Shown piece after piece: positions 20,591-30,798 of a DNA stretch of 30,798 nucleotides. The notes below the pieces were generated by a model. The model searched no databases. It was not told where the DNA came from and saw only the letters and a program-made list of their open reading frames with translations. The stretch is taken from assembly GCA_021401465.1 (NCBI GenBank), contig JADDMT010000230.1:1-30798 (forward strand), given 5' to 3'. Origin of the DNA: Teratosphaeria epicoccoides. Lineage: Eukaryota > Ascomycota > Dothideomycetes > Mycosphaerellales > Teratosphaeriaceae. Within the stretch, counting starts at the first letter, position 1. Each line of letters begins with the position of its first letter. The translations under genes were made by a program, and so were the position numbers.

Positions 20591-22508
20591 GGTTCTTCTT
20601 AGGTTTGTTTTCCGCTTAAAACTCCGTATCTTTTGCTAATAGTTTCGTAGGTGTTCTAGGAGTTCCTAGGTATTCTCAGTACTACTATATCCTTCCCATT
20701 TTACTAAGTACTCTCGCTGTCTGTCTACCTAGCGAGTGTCGACAATCTTCTTGACAGTATACTCTAGTTCTTCGACCTTAGGGTCGAGTAGTAAAGGTTC
20801 TGTTTATAGTGTAGTGTCTAGCGCTACTAGTTCTAGCAGAGAGATATAGAACATAGGGTGTATTCTTATCTGCTCGGGTAGCTATAATTCAAAGTTAACT
20901 AGTCCTTTCTTAGCCTTAATCCGGAATGGTCCTAGTTTCATAGCGTCTAGTTTTTTACTTAGCTTGTCTAATTTGATGTTATAACGGAGGAGATACACCT
21001 TGTCCCCCTCCTTAAGAATTAGTCCCTCAATTCTTTTACGATTTACGTACTATGCTATGTTCTGTTAATAGAACTATAGGTTAAGTCGTACTTCAGTTTG
21101 TAGTTAGTAGAGGTGTTCTACCCGCCTAAGTGCTACTAGGTTTAGATTACTAGTTAAGAGGTCTAGAATGTCTTCTATAGCTAATCCATACGCCATCTAA
21201 AATAGCGAGAGTCCTGTCGACTCTACTAGCGTACTATTATATGCAAGTTATGCTATTAGCAACAACTCTACCTAGTTGTTCTGATCCCTATTAACATAGG
21301 ATCAGAGGTACTATTCTAGCGTCTGATTTAGACGTTCTGTCTACCTATCTGTCTAAGGGTAGAAGGAAGTACTAAGTTAATGCTTAACCTAGAATTGTCT
21401 CATTAGGGCTTTCTAAAAGTTAGAGGTAAACACGGACCCTTAGTCTGTTACTAGGTCTCGTAGCATGCCGTGTAATGCTACTACCTACTTGATAATGACA
21501 TGTGCGATATCTTTAGTCTTAAAGTCTTCGCAGTATAGAATGAACTTTCTAAACTTAGTGAATCGGTCGACTACTACTATGATTCCATCGAAGAACTTAT
21601 TAGTAGCGGGTTCTCTCGACTAGGGTAGTCTAACGATGAAGTCTATAGCGAGCAATTCCCATAGCTATTAGGGTACCTTTAGCGGTTGTAGTAGCCTATA
21701 CGGCTTGTAATAGTCATGCTTGCTCTATTAGTAAGTTACACATTAACAGACATAGTCCTCGATTACTTTGCCTATCCTAGGGAAGTAATATTCTTACTAG
21801 AGAATTTGCTTTATTCTAGACACTCCTAGGTGTCCTACCTAAGGAACGTTATGTCAGAGGCGTAGTAGCTCCGAACGTAAGGATGTTAGTATGTACACTA
21901 ATCCTTAGAAGAGAAGTACTCTGTCTTCGTCTTCCTAGTTCTCCTGTCTTTCGATGTCGTTGTAGACAGCGATTACAGTCGGATCGTAGACAAGTGCATT
22001 CTTTAGATCGTCCTAGAATTCACTAGTCTATGCGATAGCTATAGCTGCAAGTTAGTCGACTCCGAGCGTGCTATCGCTATTCTCCTAGAGAATAGCATGT
22101 TTCTCCCTTTTTACGCCCTTCATGTAGTTAGTCCGACAACTAAGTGTATTAGCGCGTGCGTTATCGGATCCCTTATAATAGACAATCTTGTAGTTAAAGC
22201 TAGAGAGTTCCTTACTCTATTAGACTTGTCGTCGATTTAACTCTTTTGTCGTAGTAAAGTATCGCAAGTTCTTGTAGTCTATGTAGACTATAACCTAGTG
22301 TTTAGGTCCTTCTAAGTAGACCCGCCAAGCCTTATAGGCGTCTACTATAGCTAGAAGCTCTTTGTTGTAGATGTTATAGCGGAGCTTAGGTCTAGACAGC
22401 TTCCTCGAGTAGTAGGCAACTAGCTGTAGTTGTCTACTTAGTCCTAGTTAGCTTAAGTATGCCCTAAGTGCTACGTTAGAGGCATCGGTCTCGACCGTGA
22501 TAGGCTTA
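20591..22508 (-). pseudogene. pol: E' pol 3' part: RNase H end, integrase, chromodomain
   Basis: A minus-strand copy of E 14600-16519 with heavier transitions. The chromodomain is at about 20640-20765, the integrase region at about 21100-22000, and the RNase H C-terminal half lies up to the break. At 22508/22509 the match to E stops within the RNase H start (GATAGGCTTA then the LTR of F), so F inserted here or a later rearrangement joined them. RT, protease and gag of E' are not found elsewhere in the window. Confidence 0.8.
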
Positions 22509-23002
22509 TGTCATGAAGTGTCATGAGTGTCATGAGTGCTATAAGCTACGAGTACTATAGCCTAAGTCATAGCGGTCATAAGTGCTATAAGTCATAGTGT
22601 TATAAGTTATAGTACTATGAGTTATAACGTAGGCATAGAAGAGAGGGTCTGTTACATAAGGACAGACACCTAGATCTATAGGGTTAGTCTACAGATCTAT
22701 AGGCCTACATTGAAAAAGGGATCTGTCGTGTAAGAACAGACCCTAGGATCTGTAGGGTTAGTCTATAGATCTACAGACATAGGTCTAACAGGTCTGTTAA
22801 CAGATCTAACAGAGCTACCCTGTCTCTCTAGTATATAGGGATGGCTTCAGGACAGGTAGTTAGGAGCTTCGTGCTTAATTACAATCTTCTCCTCTAGGGG
22901 GGATAGTCAGGACAAGGTTAATTGCCTTTGTTAATATTCTTTACTACTCTGCGAGTCTAATACCTAATCCCCTTCCTGCTATTAGTACCTACCCTTCTAA
23001 CA
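22509..23002 (+). repeat. 5' LTR of element F
   Basis: 494 bases, TGTCATGAAG...CCTTCTAACA, reverse complement match to the LTRs of E. It is longer because the first roughly 120 bases contain an expanded imperfect repeat of GTCAT(A/G)AGTG-like units (22509-22630). Two copies of the palindromic 65-base unit follow. Confidence 0.85.
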
Positions 23003-23061
23003 CTTTAAGCACTACTCCTAAGGAAGTATTAGGGGACTCGTTAAGTGCTTGACATATCCCT

Positions 23062-24900
23062 ATGTCAAGTAGTTCCTTAGCTGTTAGCTTGACCTCTAGC
23101 GACAATAGTTAACCGACACTACGAGAACAAGTTGCTACTATACCTCAAATTACTTAGTAGCTCGAATCTATTCACCTTAGCGAGATAGCTCTAGCATCTG
23201 TCGCAGGTTTAACTACTAGGAATAGACATGGCAACAACGGCTTCAAAATGAGAAGCCCTACAGAGTTCACAGGACAACAATCTTAGGTAGAGATGTTCAT
23301 CCTATAATGCTAGTTAGTATTTAACGTAGATACGGAACGGTTTACAACATATTATAAGCGAATGATATACATCGTCTCTTACCTAAAAGGACCGGCGTTC
23401 GAGTTTATCTAGCCTTATCTAACAGATTCTCTAGATCACGTTAGCAGCGTCGAAGCTAGGAAGATAACGACTCAGGAGATTCTTAACTTAGATAAGTCCT
23501 TGTTTAAGGCGTTACGCAAAGCCTTTAGGCTTAGTAACGAGTAACAGGAGGCTAAGAGAGCTCTCCTAGGAATCTAGCAGAAGGGTTCCGCTATTAAGTA
23601 CTATGCGGACTTTTAAACCCTCTCTGCCTAAGTCGACTAGAATGATAATGCCTTGGCTACTTAGTTCTATTAGGGACTAAAGGAAACGGTTAAAGACGAA
23701 ATTGCCTAGGGGGATCAGCTAATAACATTCAAGGAAATGAGCAATCTCGCGATTAGAATCGATAATCGCATCTAGGAACAATAGCAGGAACGACAGCATA
23801 GAAATCGCATACTAGCGCAGGCTAACTATAAGGTCTAACGATTAGTACCGAAATGGCGAAGCGATTACTACGGTCTCTAACTAATAGAGTTAGATGCGAC
23901 TAAGGGGCGCCTAAAGAGCGGACCCTAAGGAAAGCCACGGAAGGGCTCTCCTACCTAGAATAGTCTAAAGAAGCCATTCGACAAGAGTAACCTCAAGTGC
24001 TATAACTATAGAAAGAAAGGACACTTTGCCTGCAAGTGTTTCGCTAAGAAACAGCGACAGGACCTATAACGGACAGAACAGGCTTGCGTAACAACATTAG
24101 CACCTAAGCAAAAGGCTGCTGCTACTTAAGAACTAGACTATGCCTTACTTACTTAGACTATGTGCTATGACGACAATTGTCGAATTCACATGAGTAATAA
24201 AGATGGTTCTAGATAGTGCCCTAGCCGCAATAAGGCGTAATCTATCTACGCGCTAAGGGGTGTACCTTCTAGTAAAATCGTCCTGAGGTAACAGGAGCTA
24301 GAAGAGGAAGAAGGTTCGGACGACAACTATGAGCTTGTCGAGGCCGTCATTCCTGATTCCGAGGAAGACAAGAACATAGAGAGATAGGCTATGCCGCTAC
24401 ATGACATTAGACTTGATATTATCCAAATCATATAGAACTAGTAGGCTTAGGCTTGCCCATGGATTAATAGAGTATAACACGTCAACTAGCTCGAGTATGA
24501 CGAACTAGCTAACCGCATGCGACGACACCTAAGGAGACTACTAGTAGTAGCTTATCCTTACTTGCATTAGAAGATTATCTAAGAAGTTGTACTATTCGGG
24601 GTAGAGTTCACGCCCTAAGGAGGCTACCTTACCCTCGAAGGTATCTAGGTTCTATGAGCGCTACGACTCTAGGTTAGCTACTTAAAGATAGAGTACGCAA
24701 GACACGCGCAGGAACAACGAGGCTAAGAGCAAGCACGACCTCTTAGGCTAGTTAGCAGTAACGCTTGAAGAAGAATGAGCCGAGACTACATAATCCCTAA
24801 ACTAGTCCGTGAAGACAGTTATTCAGGAAACGACAAGGTCCGCCAGAATTAGACCTACAGACAGACTAGACAGGGCTGCAACAGTGTGCCGCAGTTAGCA
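23062..24900 (+). pseudogene. gag: Gag of element F
   Basis: Starts ATG 23062 (MSSSSLAVSLTSSDN) and parallels E gag codon for codon. The zinc knuckle is at 23998, the same offset (936 bases) as in E, but its second Cys is Tyr (CYNYRKKGHFACKC), a G-to-A change. A long acidic spacer follows (ELEEEEGSDDNYELVEAVIPDSEEDK). The gag frame remains readable to about 24890, where the pol frame takes over. Confidence 0.85.
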
Positions 24901-26781
24901 CTAGATACGCGGACAACCTCAGAGTATAGGTACATGTTAACGAGACGCTAGCCTAGGCCTTAATAGATTCAGGATGTACTAGAATCTTCATGATGCCTAA
25001 GTTCGCTAGGATAGCTAGGATTAGGCTACAGGCGAAGACAAATGCTTTCTCGCTATAAGCGATTAATAGAAAGCTAGTCACGTACAACTAAGGAATAGTT
25101 AACAAGGAGACTAAGACGATACCTCTGCGGATAGGACGCTACTAAGAGATAATCTAGTTTGACATCACGGAGTCGCCTAGCTTAGATGTAGTGCTACGGT
25201 TGCTATAGCTAAGAAACGCTAACCCCTACCTCGACTAGAAGAACGAGAGGATCTAGTTCCTAGAACTCTTAAGATCGATACCTCTACCTGTAGTACACGA
25301 CATACTAGGCAAGATCGAAATATGTGCTATGACTTCAAACGAGATAGTCGCTACTATCAAGGATCTAGAACAGGAAGTATACGTCCTATAGGTCAAAGCA
25401 ACGTAAGCTGAAGTCAAAGTCGAGTTCATAGTTCCTAATAAGTATAAGGAATTTACTACCCTTTTTAAGGAAGAACCCTACTAAGAGGCTCTGCTAGAAC
25501 ACTAGGAGTAGGACTATAGGATACCCTTACTCCTAGGCAGGACGCTAACAAAGCAAGTAGTTCGCCTATTATTAGTAGCAAAGCTAGAGATTCTCTGGAA
25601 ATACCTAGAAGACAACCTCTAGAAGGGCTTTATCCGCGAGTCGTAGTTACTAGCAGGGTATCTAATCCTGTTTGTCCTAAAGGGGGAAGACGACTAGCGA
25701 CTTTACGTAGATTATTATAGATTAAACGACATCATAATAAAGAATAGTTATCCGCTTCCTTTACTGTTAGAGTTACAGGATTGCCTACAAGGAGTAGTAT
25801 AGTTCTCGAAGTTCGACATACTAGGAGCGTATCATTGAATTTAAATCAAGGAAGGTAAAGAATAGAAGACCGCGTTTAGAACTAGGTTTAGATACTACAA
25901 GTGTATAGTCATGCTATTTAGGTTGACAAACGCCCTAGCTACATAGCAGGCATTTATTAACAACATGCTACGAGAGTACCTCGATGTCTTCATGGTTGTA
26001 TACTTAGATGACATCCTCGTCTACTCACGAATAATCGAAGAATATAGGACTTATATACGTAAGGTGCTTCAGAAACTCTAGGATTACAGGCTAAAGGTTA
26101 AGCCTTAGAAGAGCGAGTTTCATAAGCAAGAAGTCTAATTCCTTAGCTACGTAATAGCCTAGAACAGAATCAAGATAGACACTAAAAGGGTTAAAGTCGT
26201 AAAAGAGTAGCCTACGCTAACTAATGTCAAGGAAGTATAGTCCTTCCTTAGGTTTGCTAACTTCTACTAAAGATTCGTTACAAACTATTCGAAGATTACG
26301 GCCCTACTTATGACCCTTGCTATAAAGGATATACTATTCGTGTAGGACGACGCCTAACGGAATGCCTTCAAGGAACTTAAGTAACGATTTACAGATTAGC
26401 TGATCTTGCTTGTATTCGACCCTAATAAGCCTATTATAGTCAGAATAGATGCCTCTGACGTAGCGCTTAGGGCATGCTAAAGTCAACTAGGACTAAGTAG
26501 ACGACTACAGCTAGTCGCCTATTACTCGAGGAAGCTATCTAGACCTAAACTTCGTTACGACATCTACGACAAAGAACTTCTAGCTATAGTAGACGCCTAC
26601 AAGGCGTAGAGAGTCTACTTAGAAGGTTCTAAGCACTAGGTTACAGTCTACACTAACTATGAGAACTTGCGATACTTCATGACAACAAAAGAGTTAAACT
26701 GACAACAAGTCCGATAGAGTGAGGAACTCTCTAGCTTTAACTACAAGATCGTCTATCGCAAGGGGTCCGAGAACGCACGCG

Positions 26782-26786
26782 CTAAC
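26782..26786 (+). repeat. Left target duplication CTAAC
   Basis: Identical to 27548-27552. Removing the inserted 761 bases and one CTAAC restores the RNase H-integrase linker frame of element F (NALSRQ). Confidence 0.9.
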
Positions 26787-27028
26787 TAATAGGGAAGGTG
26801 TGCTGACCTTTTACTACTACCCCACATGGCCAAAAGGCTTAGTAATCAGTCCTGTGACAGGGCTGATTACAGTCGGCTACATATACACACACACTGCAAC
26901 CCGAGAAACATCCGCGAGGTCACGTGACGCCAAGCCTGCGGCTGGCACCCGTACGTCCGGCATCTCAGATATCCGCGAGGTCACGTGACGCCAAGCCTGC
27001 GGCTAGCGCCCGTACGTCTAGCATATTA
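26787..27028 (+). repeat. LTR 1 of miniature element
   Basis: 242 bases. It holds two tandem units of about 57 bases, each with ATCCGCGAGGTCACGTGACG and AAGCCTGC, so two TCACGTGA palindromes per LTR. Confidence 0.88.
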
Positions 27029-27305
27029 TTATCCCCTCTCCCTAAGGGGACCGCCCTTAGTTCCACTGAACCAAACGGCGCACCGTTGCATGACTTAGAG
27101 GCAGGGGGGTCTGCATAGACACATGACTTAGAGGGAGGCGGCTAACTCTCCATGGACACATGACTTAGCGGCAGTTTCACCCCGCATAGTCGGGTATATG
27201 TTACCCCGAGCCAGTTAGCATCCGCAGATACCCCGCACTCTTAGCCGGAGATCCGAGCGAAAAATCGCTCGAACCTAGGTCCGACCGTACAGGACTAATT
27301 ACTCT
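27029..27305 (+). other. Non-coding internal region of miniature element
   Basis: No open frame of interest. CATGACTTAG occurs three times (27089, 27122, 27159), at intervals of 33 and 37 bases. A perfect hairpin GAGCGA-AAAA-TCGCTC is at 27255-27270. The equivalent site in copy 1 (about 10466-10486) is TAAGCAA...TTGCTTA, still a hairpin. Confidence 0.7.
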
Positions 27306-27547
27306 TAATAGGGAAGGTGTGCTAACCTTTTACTACTACCCCACATGGCCAAAAGGCTTAGTAATCAGTCCTGTGACAGGGCTGATTACAGTCGGCTACA
27401 TATACACACACACTACAACCTGAGAAACATCCGCGAGGTCACGTGACGCCAAGCCTGCAGCTGGCACCCGTACGTCCGGCATCTCAGATATCCGCGAGGT
27501 CACGTGACGCCAAGCCTGCGGCTAGCGCCCGTACGTCTAGCATATTA
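27306..27547 (+). repeat. LTR 2 of miniature element
   Basis: Exactly the same length as LTR 1 and nearly identical. Differences such as TGCTGACC/TGCTAACC and CTGCAACCCGAG/CTACAACCTGAG are all transitions of the RIP type. Confidence 0.88.
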
Positions 27548-27552
27548 CTAAC
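27548..27552 (+). repeat. Right target duplication CTAAC
   Basis: Partner of 26782-26786. Confidence 0.9.
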
Positions 27553-29109
27553 GCACTTAGCCGCCAGACTAACTACATGAAGGGTATAAAACAGGACAAA
27601 CATGCCGTTCTCTAGGAGAATAGTAATAGCACGCTTAGAGTCAACTAACTCGCGGCTATGGCTATCACATAGACTAGCGAATTCTAGAATGACCTAAAGA
27701 ACGCACTAGTCTACAACCTAACTACACTTGCTGTCTGTAACGACATTAATAGACAGGAGGACTAGGAAGACGAAGACAGAGTACTTCTCTTCTAAGGGTT
27801 AGTATACATGCTAACATCCTTACGTTCGGAGCTACTATGCCTCTAACATAATGTACCTTAGGCAGGACACCTAGGAGTGTCTAAAATGAAGTAAATCCTC
27901 TGACAAGAATACTTATTCCCTAGGATAGGCAGAGTAATTAAGGACTATGTCTGTTAATATGTAACTTGCTAATAGAGTAAGCATGACTGTCATAAACCAT
28001 ATAGGTTACTATAACCGCTAAAGGTATCCTAACGGCTATAGGAATCGCTTGCCATAGAATTTATCGTTAAACTACCCTAGTCGAGAGAACCCGCCACGAA
28101 TGAGTTCTTCGATAGAATCATGGTAGTAGTCGACTAATTCACTAAGTTTAGGAAGTTTATCCTATACTACAAAGACTTTAAGACTAAAGATATCGCGCAT
28201 GTCTTTATTAAGTAGGTAGTAGCATTACATAGTATGCTACGAGACCTAGTAACAGACCGAGGATCCGCGTTTACCTCTAACTTCTAGAAGGCCCTAATGA
28301 GACAATTCTAGGTCAAACATCGACTAAGTACTTCCTTCTACCCTTAGACAGATAGACAGACAGAACGTCTAAATTAGACGTTAGAATAGTACCTTCGATC
28401 CTATGTGAATAGGGACTAGAACAACTAGGTAGAGTTGTTTCTAATAGCATAACTCGCGTATAATAGCACGCTAGCAGAGTCGACAGGACTCTCGCCATTT
28501 TAGATGGCATGCGGATTAGCTATAGAAGACGTTCTAGACGTCTTAGCTAAGGATTAAAACCTAGCAGCACTTAGGCGAGTAGAACACCTATACTAACTGC
28601 AAACAGAAGCACGACTTAACCTGTAATTCTATTAGCAGAACATGGCATAGTACGCGAATCATAAGAGAATTAAGGGACTAATTCTAAAGAAGGGGGATAA
28701 GGTGTATCTCCTCCGCTATTACATTAAATCAGACAAGCCGAGTAAAAAACTAGATGCTGTAAAACTAGGACCATTCCGGATTAAGGCTAAGAAAGGACTA
28801 GTTAACTTTAAGTTATAGCTACCTAAGCAGATAAGAATACACCCTGTGTTCTATGTCTCTCTACTAGAACAAGTAGCGCTAGACGCCGCGCTGTAAACAG
28901 AACCCTTACTACTTGATCCTAAAGTAGAAGAACTAGAGTACACTATTAAGAAGATCGTCGACACTCGCTAGGTAGACAGACAGCAAGAGTACTTAGTAAA
29001 ATGGGAAGGATATAGGAGTACCGAAAACACCTAGGAACCCCTTAAACACCTACGAAACTGTTAGCAGAAGGTACGGAGCTTTAAGCAAAAAACGGACCTA
29101 GGAAGAAGG

Positions 29110-29548
29110 TTATTAGCCACGACTAGGCTCCTGCGGGACGCTATCAATAGGCTTAGCTACTACGCTATCGAGGAAACCCTAATACAACATGTTAGCAAAA
29201 CCTTCTATTATGCTCTATGTCGTAGGACTAAGAGCAAGACTAGTCGAGGGATCTAGGTCGAGAAGAAACCTAGCCTGCTAAAGAGCCTACTCTTTAGCCT
29301 CGTCTTCCCTAATCTCACGCTCCTTAAGAGCGCGACTTTCCTTGACTTCACGGTTAACCGCGTCTAACTGTTTCTAAAGACATATCTCCTTTACATGCGC
29401 CTCTATTATCTTCTACGAAGCCTCGGCTAGGGCTGCCTTCGCATAATCAAGATTAGCAATTAGTCTTTTCCGCTAATTACCTAACTTCTTCTATTCGACC
29501 TCTGTTACCTTTACGTCGTAACTTTAACAGTTACTAAAGTAACACTAC
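29110..29548 (-). pseudogene. Antisense extra gene of element F, 5'-truncated
   Basis: Minus-strand copy of the E gene from just before SYDAKV to a double TAATAA stop (29115-29110) at the position of the E stop. It includes the coiled-coil-like region and the DLDP tail. The N-terminal zinc-cluster-like part and the 3' LTR are missing beyond 29548. Again it converges on pol. Confidence 0.7.
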
Positions 29549-29715
29549 TGTCACAGGTGAACGACGTATACATAGGGGTTCATGTAGTATTTAACAAGTA
29601 CAATAGGGAGAGAGGGACTATCTGCTAGCTGTCTAGTCTTTTATAGCCGGCCTCGTCAGGGGTCGCACAGGCCCTAGCCTATGCTAAGACTTAGGGCCTC
29701 GCCCTTCACATTATA

Positions 29716-29728
29716 CCCCCCCCCCCCC
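29716..29728. repeat. Poly-C run (13 C)
   Basis: Uninterrupted C homopolymer after TTATA. It contains no CpA and so would not be altered by RIP. Confidence 0.8.
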
Positions 29729-30048
29729 TTCTTGTTTATAGCAAGGAATCTGTCAGTTTCCTTCTAGCACATAAAGTCTGGATCGCGGCTAGGCTGACAC
29801 AGCTTCCTGACTTCACTTCCCTTGTCTAAGTCTACTCTACTAGTCTAAGTCTACTTCACTTCACTTCTTACGCTCCCTGTTCTCCTATGCCTACAGCCTG
29901 GCCTCTAACCGGTCTTGCCGGGTTCCTAGACTCTAGTTCGCTTATTCAAGTCTACTTTACTTTCCTACCTCTCTTTACTTCACTTCTATTTATCGCCATC
30001 TAAGCTATTATAGGGGCGCTCCTAGGCCTATGCTAGTACGTTCCTTAC

Positions 30049-30058
30049 TATATAAAAA
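30049..30058 (+). promoter_or_regulatory. Probable TATA box with pyrimidine-rich initiator region
   Basis: TATATAAAAAG is followed about 15-45 bases later by pyrimidine-rich sequence (CGCTCTTGCTTCCTTTCTC), the usual layout of a strong fungal RNA polymerase II promoter. The transcript would run rightward. It may be the promoter of an LTR or of a lost gene. Confidence 0.45.
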
Positions 30059-30541
30059 GCGCCCTTCGCTATCGCTCTTGCTTCCTTTCTCTTACATGCT
30101 TACCTTAAACCGTAAGCCCCCCCTCTCTTTCTCTTACCTTCTAGCTTTTCCTCCGGGATTCCGGGCGATACTAACCGGAACTAGATAGCCCCTGCTATCT
30201 ACTACGTCGACTGCGCCCTTTAGGGCGTAGATTACGTCCTATAATTAGTATGTTCTAGAGTCCTTGTCGTTATGCCTAGCTTTAGCTAATAAATCTGTCT
30301 AGTCTACCCGAGCCCGCGCCTACTAGCGCTACGCTAGCAAGCGCCTAAACTGCAAAGCCCTATACGCGTTACTTAGTATCTACGCAAAATGCTCCGCTAA
30401 CCTAGCTAGCCTCGCCCTCGCCTACATCTCCTACGCCTCCTAGACCTGTTCCTAGGACGCTAACAGGTATGACCCGCACCCTAGGGGGTTTTACATGGCT
30501 AACATCGCGACAGCGCCGCTACGCATAACGACCTAGCGAAG

Positions 30542-30798
30542 TGATACGGTTGATACTAGGGGACCATTTGAACCGCATGGGTTCTAATAGCCGCCCTTGG
30601 CATGCAGTGACCCTGCCACATATGGCAAGGGGGTCCTTCGTACATACGTTGGCTCGTATGTCGTCCGAGTAGGATCAGTTGTCGACGTAGGACGCCCCCA
30701 CGTCGCTGACCCTACGGTACCCCTACGGGGTTAGGCTCGGACATGCTTTCCCTAATTGAGGAGCGTCAGGGGTTATAAGCACCCTTAGCGCCACCTCT
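30542..30798 (+). repeat. LTR of the A/B family, third copy, cut by window edge
   Basis: Starts TGATACGG and matches 1698-1953 with few differences. There is no polypurine tract on its left, so it is a 5' LTR or a solo LTR whose right part lies outside the window. It is as lightly mutated as copy A. CGAAG just before it is a candidate target duplication to look for on the other side. Confidence 0.8.

Larger units (their letters stand above)
26787..27547 (+). mobile_element. TRIM-like miniature LTR element, copy 2, intact structure
   Basis: 761 bases: two 242-base direct repeats (26787-27028, 27306-27547) around a 277-base internal part, with perfect 5-base target duplications. No gag or pol coding is present, so movement would depend on another element. 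The ends are TAATA...TATTA, with TGTGCTG 12 bases inside the left end and CTAGCA 5 bases inside the right end. The two LTRs differ by only a handful of transitions. CpA-rich stretches survive, so it has seen little RIP compared with its host element. Confidence 0.88.
24890..29100 (+). pseudogene. pol: Pol of element F, interrupted by a miniature LTR element
   Basis: Protease ALIDSGCTRIF (GAT at 24966). RT with YLDDILVYS (TAC at 26001), in the protease frame. RNase H from about 26440 to 26786 ends in NYKIVYRKGSENARAN and is broken by 26787-27547. The sequence resumes as ALSRQTNYMKG. The integrase zinc region has AGHLGVSKMK near 27861; the core has FFDRIMVVVD near 28108, LVTDRGSAFTSNF near 28250 and TDRQTERLN near 28350. 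The chromodomain is at about 28960-29050 (EYLVKWEGYRSTENT). A few Trp codons read TGA as well as TAG. Catalytic Asp/Glu codons I could check are kept, so this copy is less damaged than B. Confidence 0.87.
22509..29548 (+). mobile_element. Element F: 3'-truncated chromovirus of the E family, plus strand
   Basis: 5' LTR, gag and pol in the plus orientation, the extra gene on the minus strand, and an inserted miniature LTR element. It ends abruptly at 29548 within the extra gene, so the 3' LTR is missing and no target duplication can be checked. It is inverted relative to E and E'. Confidence 0.85.
29549..30541. other. Unassigned promoter-like region, possibly part of an unknown LTR
   Basis: It begins TGTCACAGGTG exactly where F stops, which could be the TG end of another LTR, but no partner copy is in the window. 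It contains a 13-base C run, pyrimidine-rich stretches with repeated CTTCACTTC and TCTAAGTCTACT, and a TATA box. A proline/serine/threonine-rich frame can be read at about 30290-30540 (for example SPTSPTPPRPVPR), but competing frames look as good. I do not call a gene. Confidence 0.4.

Noticed and set aside
26719..27118. Open frames of 89 and 64 codons across the miniature element
   Set aside because: The first spans the junction between element F and the insert, and the second overlaps the LTR tandem repeat. Neither is a gene.
27240..27300. tRNA-derived (SINE-like) B box near GCTCGAACC
   Set aside because: Only a partial match on the minus strand with no A box at a suitable distance. The direct 242-base terminal repeats and 5-base target duplications fit an LTR structure.
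2537..29100. A reassigned genetic code in which TAG means Gln/Trp
   Set aside because: Stops replace both Gln and Trp, and the same transitions also hit non-coding LTRs, start codons and Cys codons. This is mutation, not recoding.

Overview
The window looks like a gene-poor, repeat-only island of a filamentous ascomycete (Pezizomycotina) genome. I could not support any host gene. Everything recognisable is LTR retrotransposon. The copies carry the signature of repeat-induced point mutation (RIP): the pol reading frames stay recognisable for kilobases but are full of TAG and TAA codons exactly where Gln (CAG/CAA) or Trp (TGG) is expected. Gly-free substitutions such as Cys to Tyr and Glu to Lys also fit C-to-T change at CpA on either strand. 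The species cannot be named from this.

Layout. 1-10074: two tandem Ty3/gypsy chromoviruses of one family (A, only its 3' end; B, complete) that share an LTR at 1698-2262. B runs 5' LTR, gag-pol with chromodomain (2537-7274), a minus-strand extra gene (8915 to about 7560), polypurine tract, 3' LTR (9715-10074). 10075-10763: a non-coding miniature LTR element (TRIM-like). 10764-12013: minus-strand remnant of a different chromovirus (C). 12014-22508: an old, rearranged minus-strand chromovirus (E') into which a complete element of the same family (E, 13457-20381) has inserted, with a recognisable 5-bp target duplication. 22509-29548: a third member of that family (F), plus strand, 3'-truncated, carrying a second, much fresher TRIM-like element (26787-27547) with perfect CTAAC target duplications. 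29549-30541: unassigned sequence with promoter-like features. 30542-end: the start of another LTR of the A/B family.

How it works together. In both chromovirus families the order is LTR, gag, pol (protease, RT, RNase H, integrase, chromodomain), then an additional gene on the opposite strand, converging on pol, before the 3' LTR. In E/E'/F it encodes about 206 residues with a Cys pattern close to a fungal Zn2Cys6 cluster followed by a long charged helix. In A/B it encodes a longer Cys-rich protein. This antisense extra gene is the most interesting content. The unequal RIP load among copies gives a relative history: C, E' and B are old, while copy A, the second miniature element and the LTR at the right edge are much less mutated.
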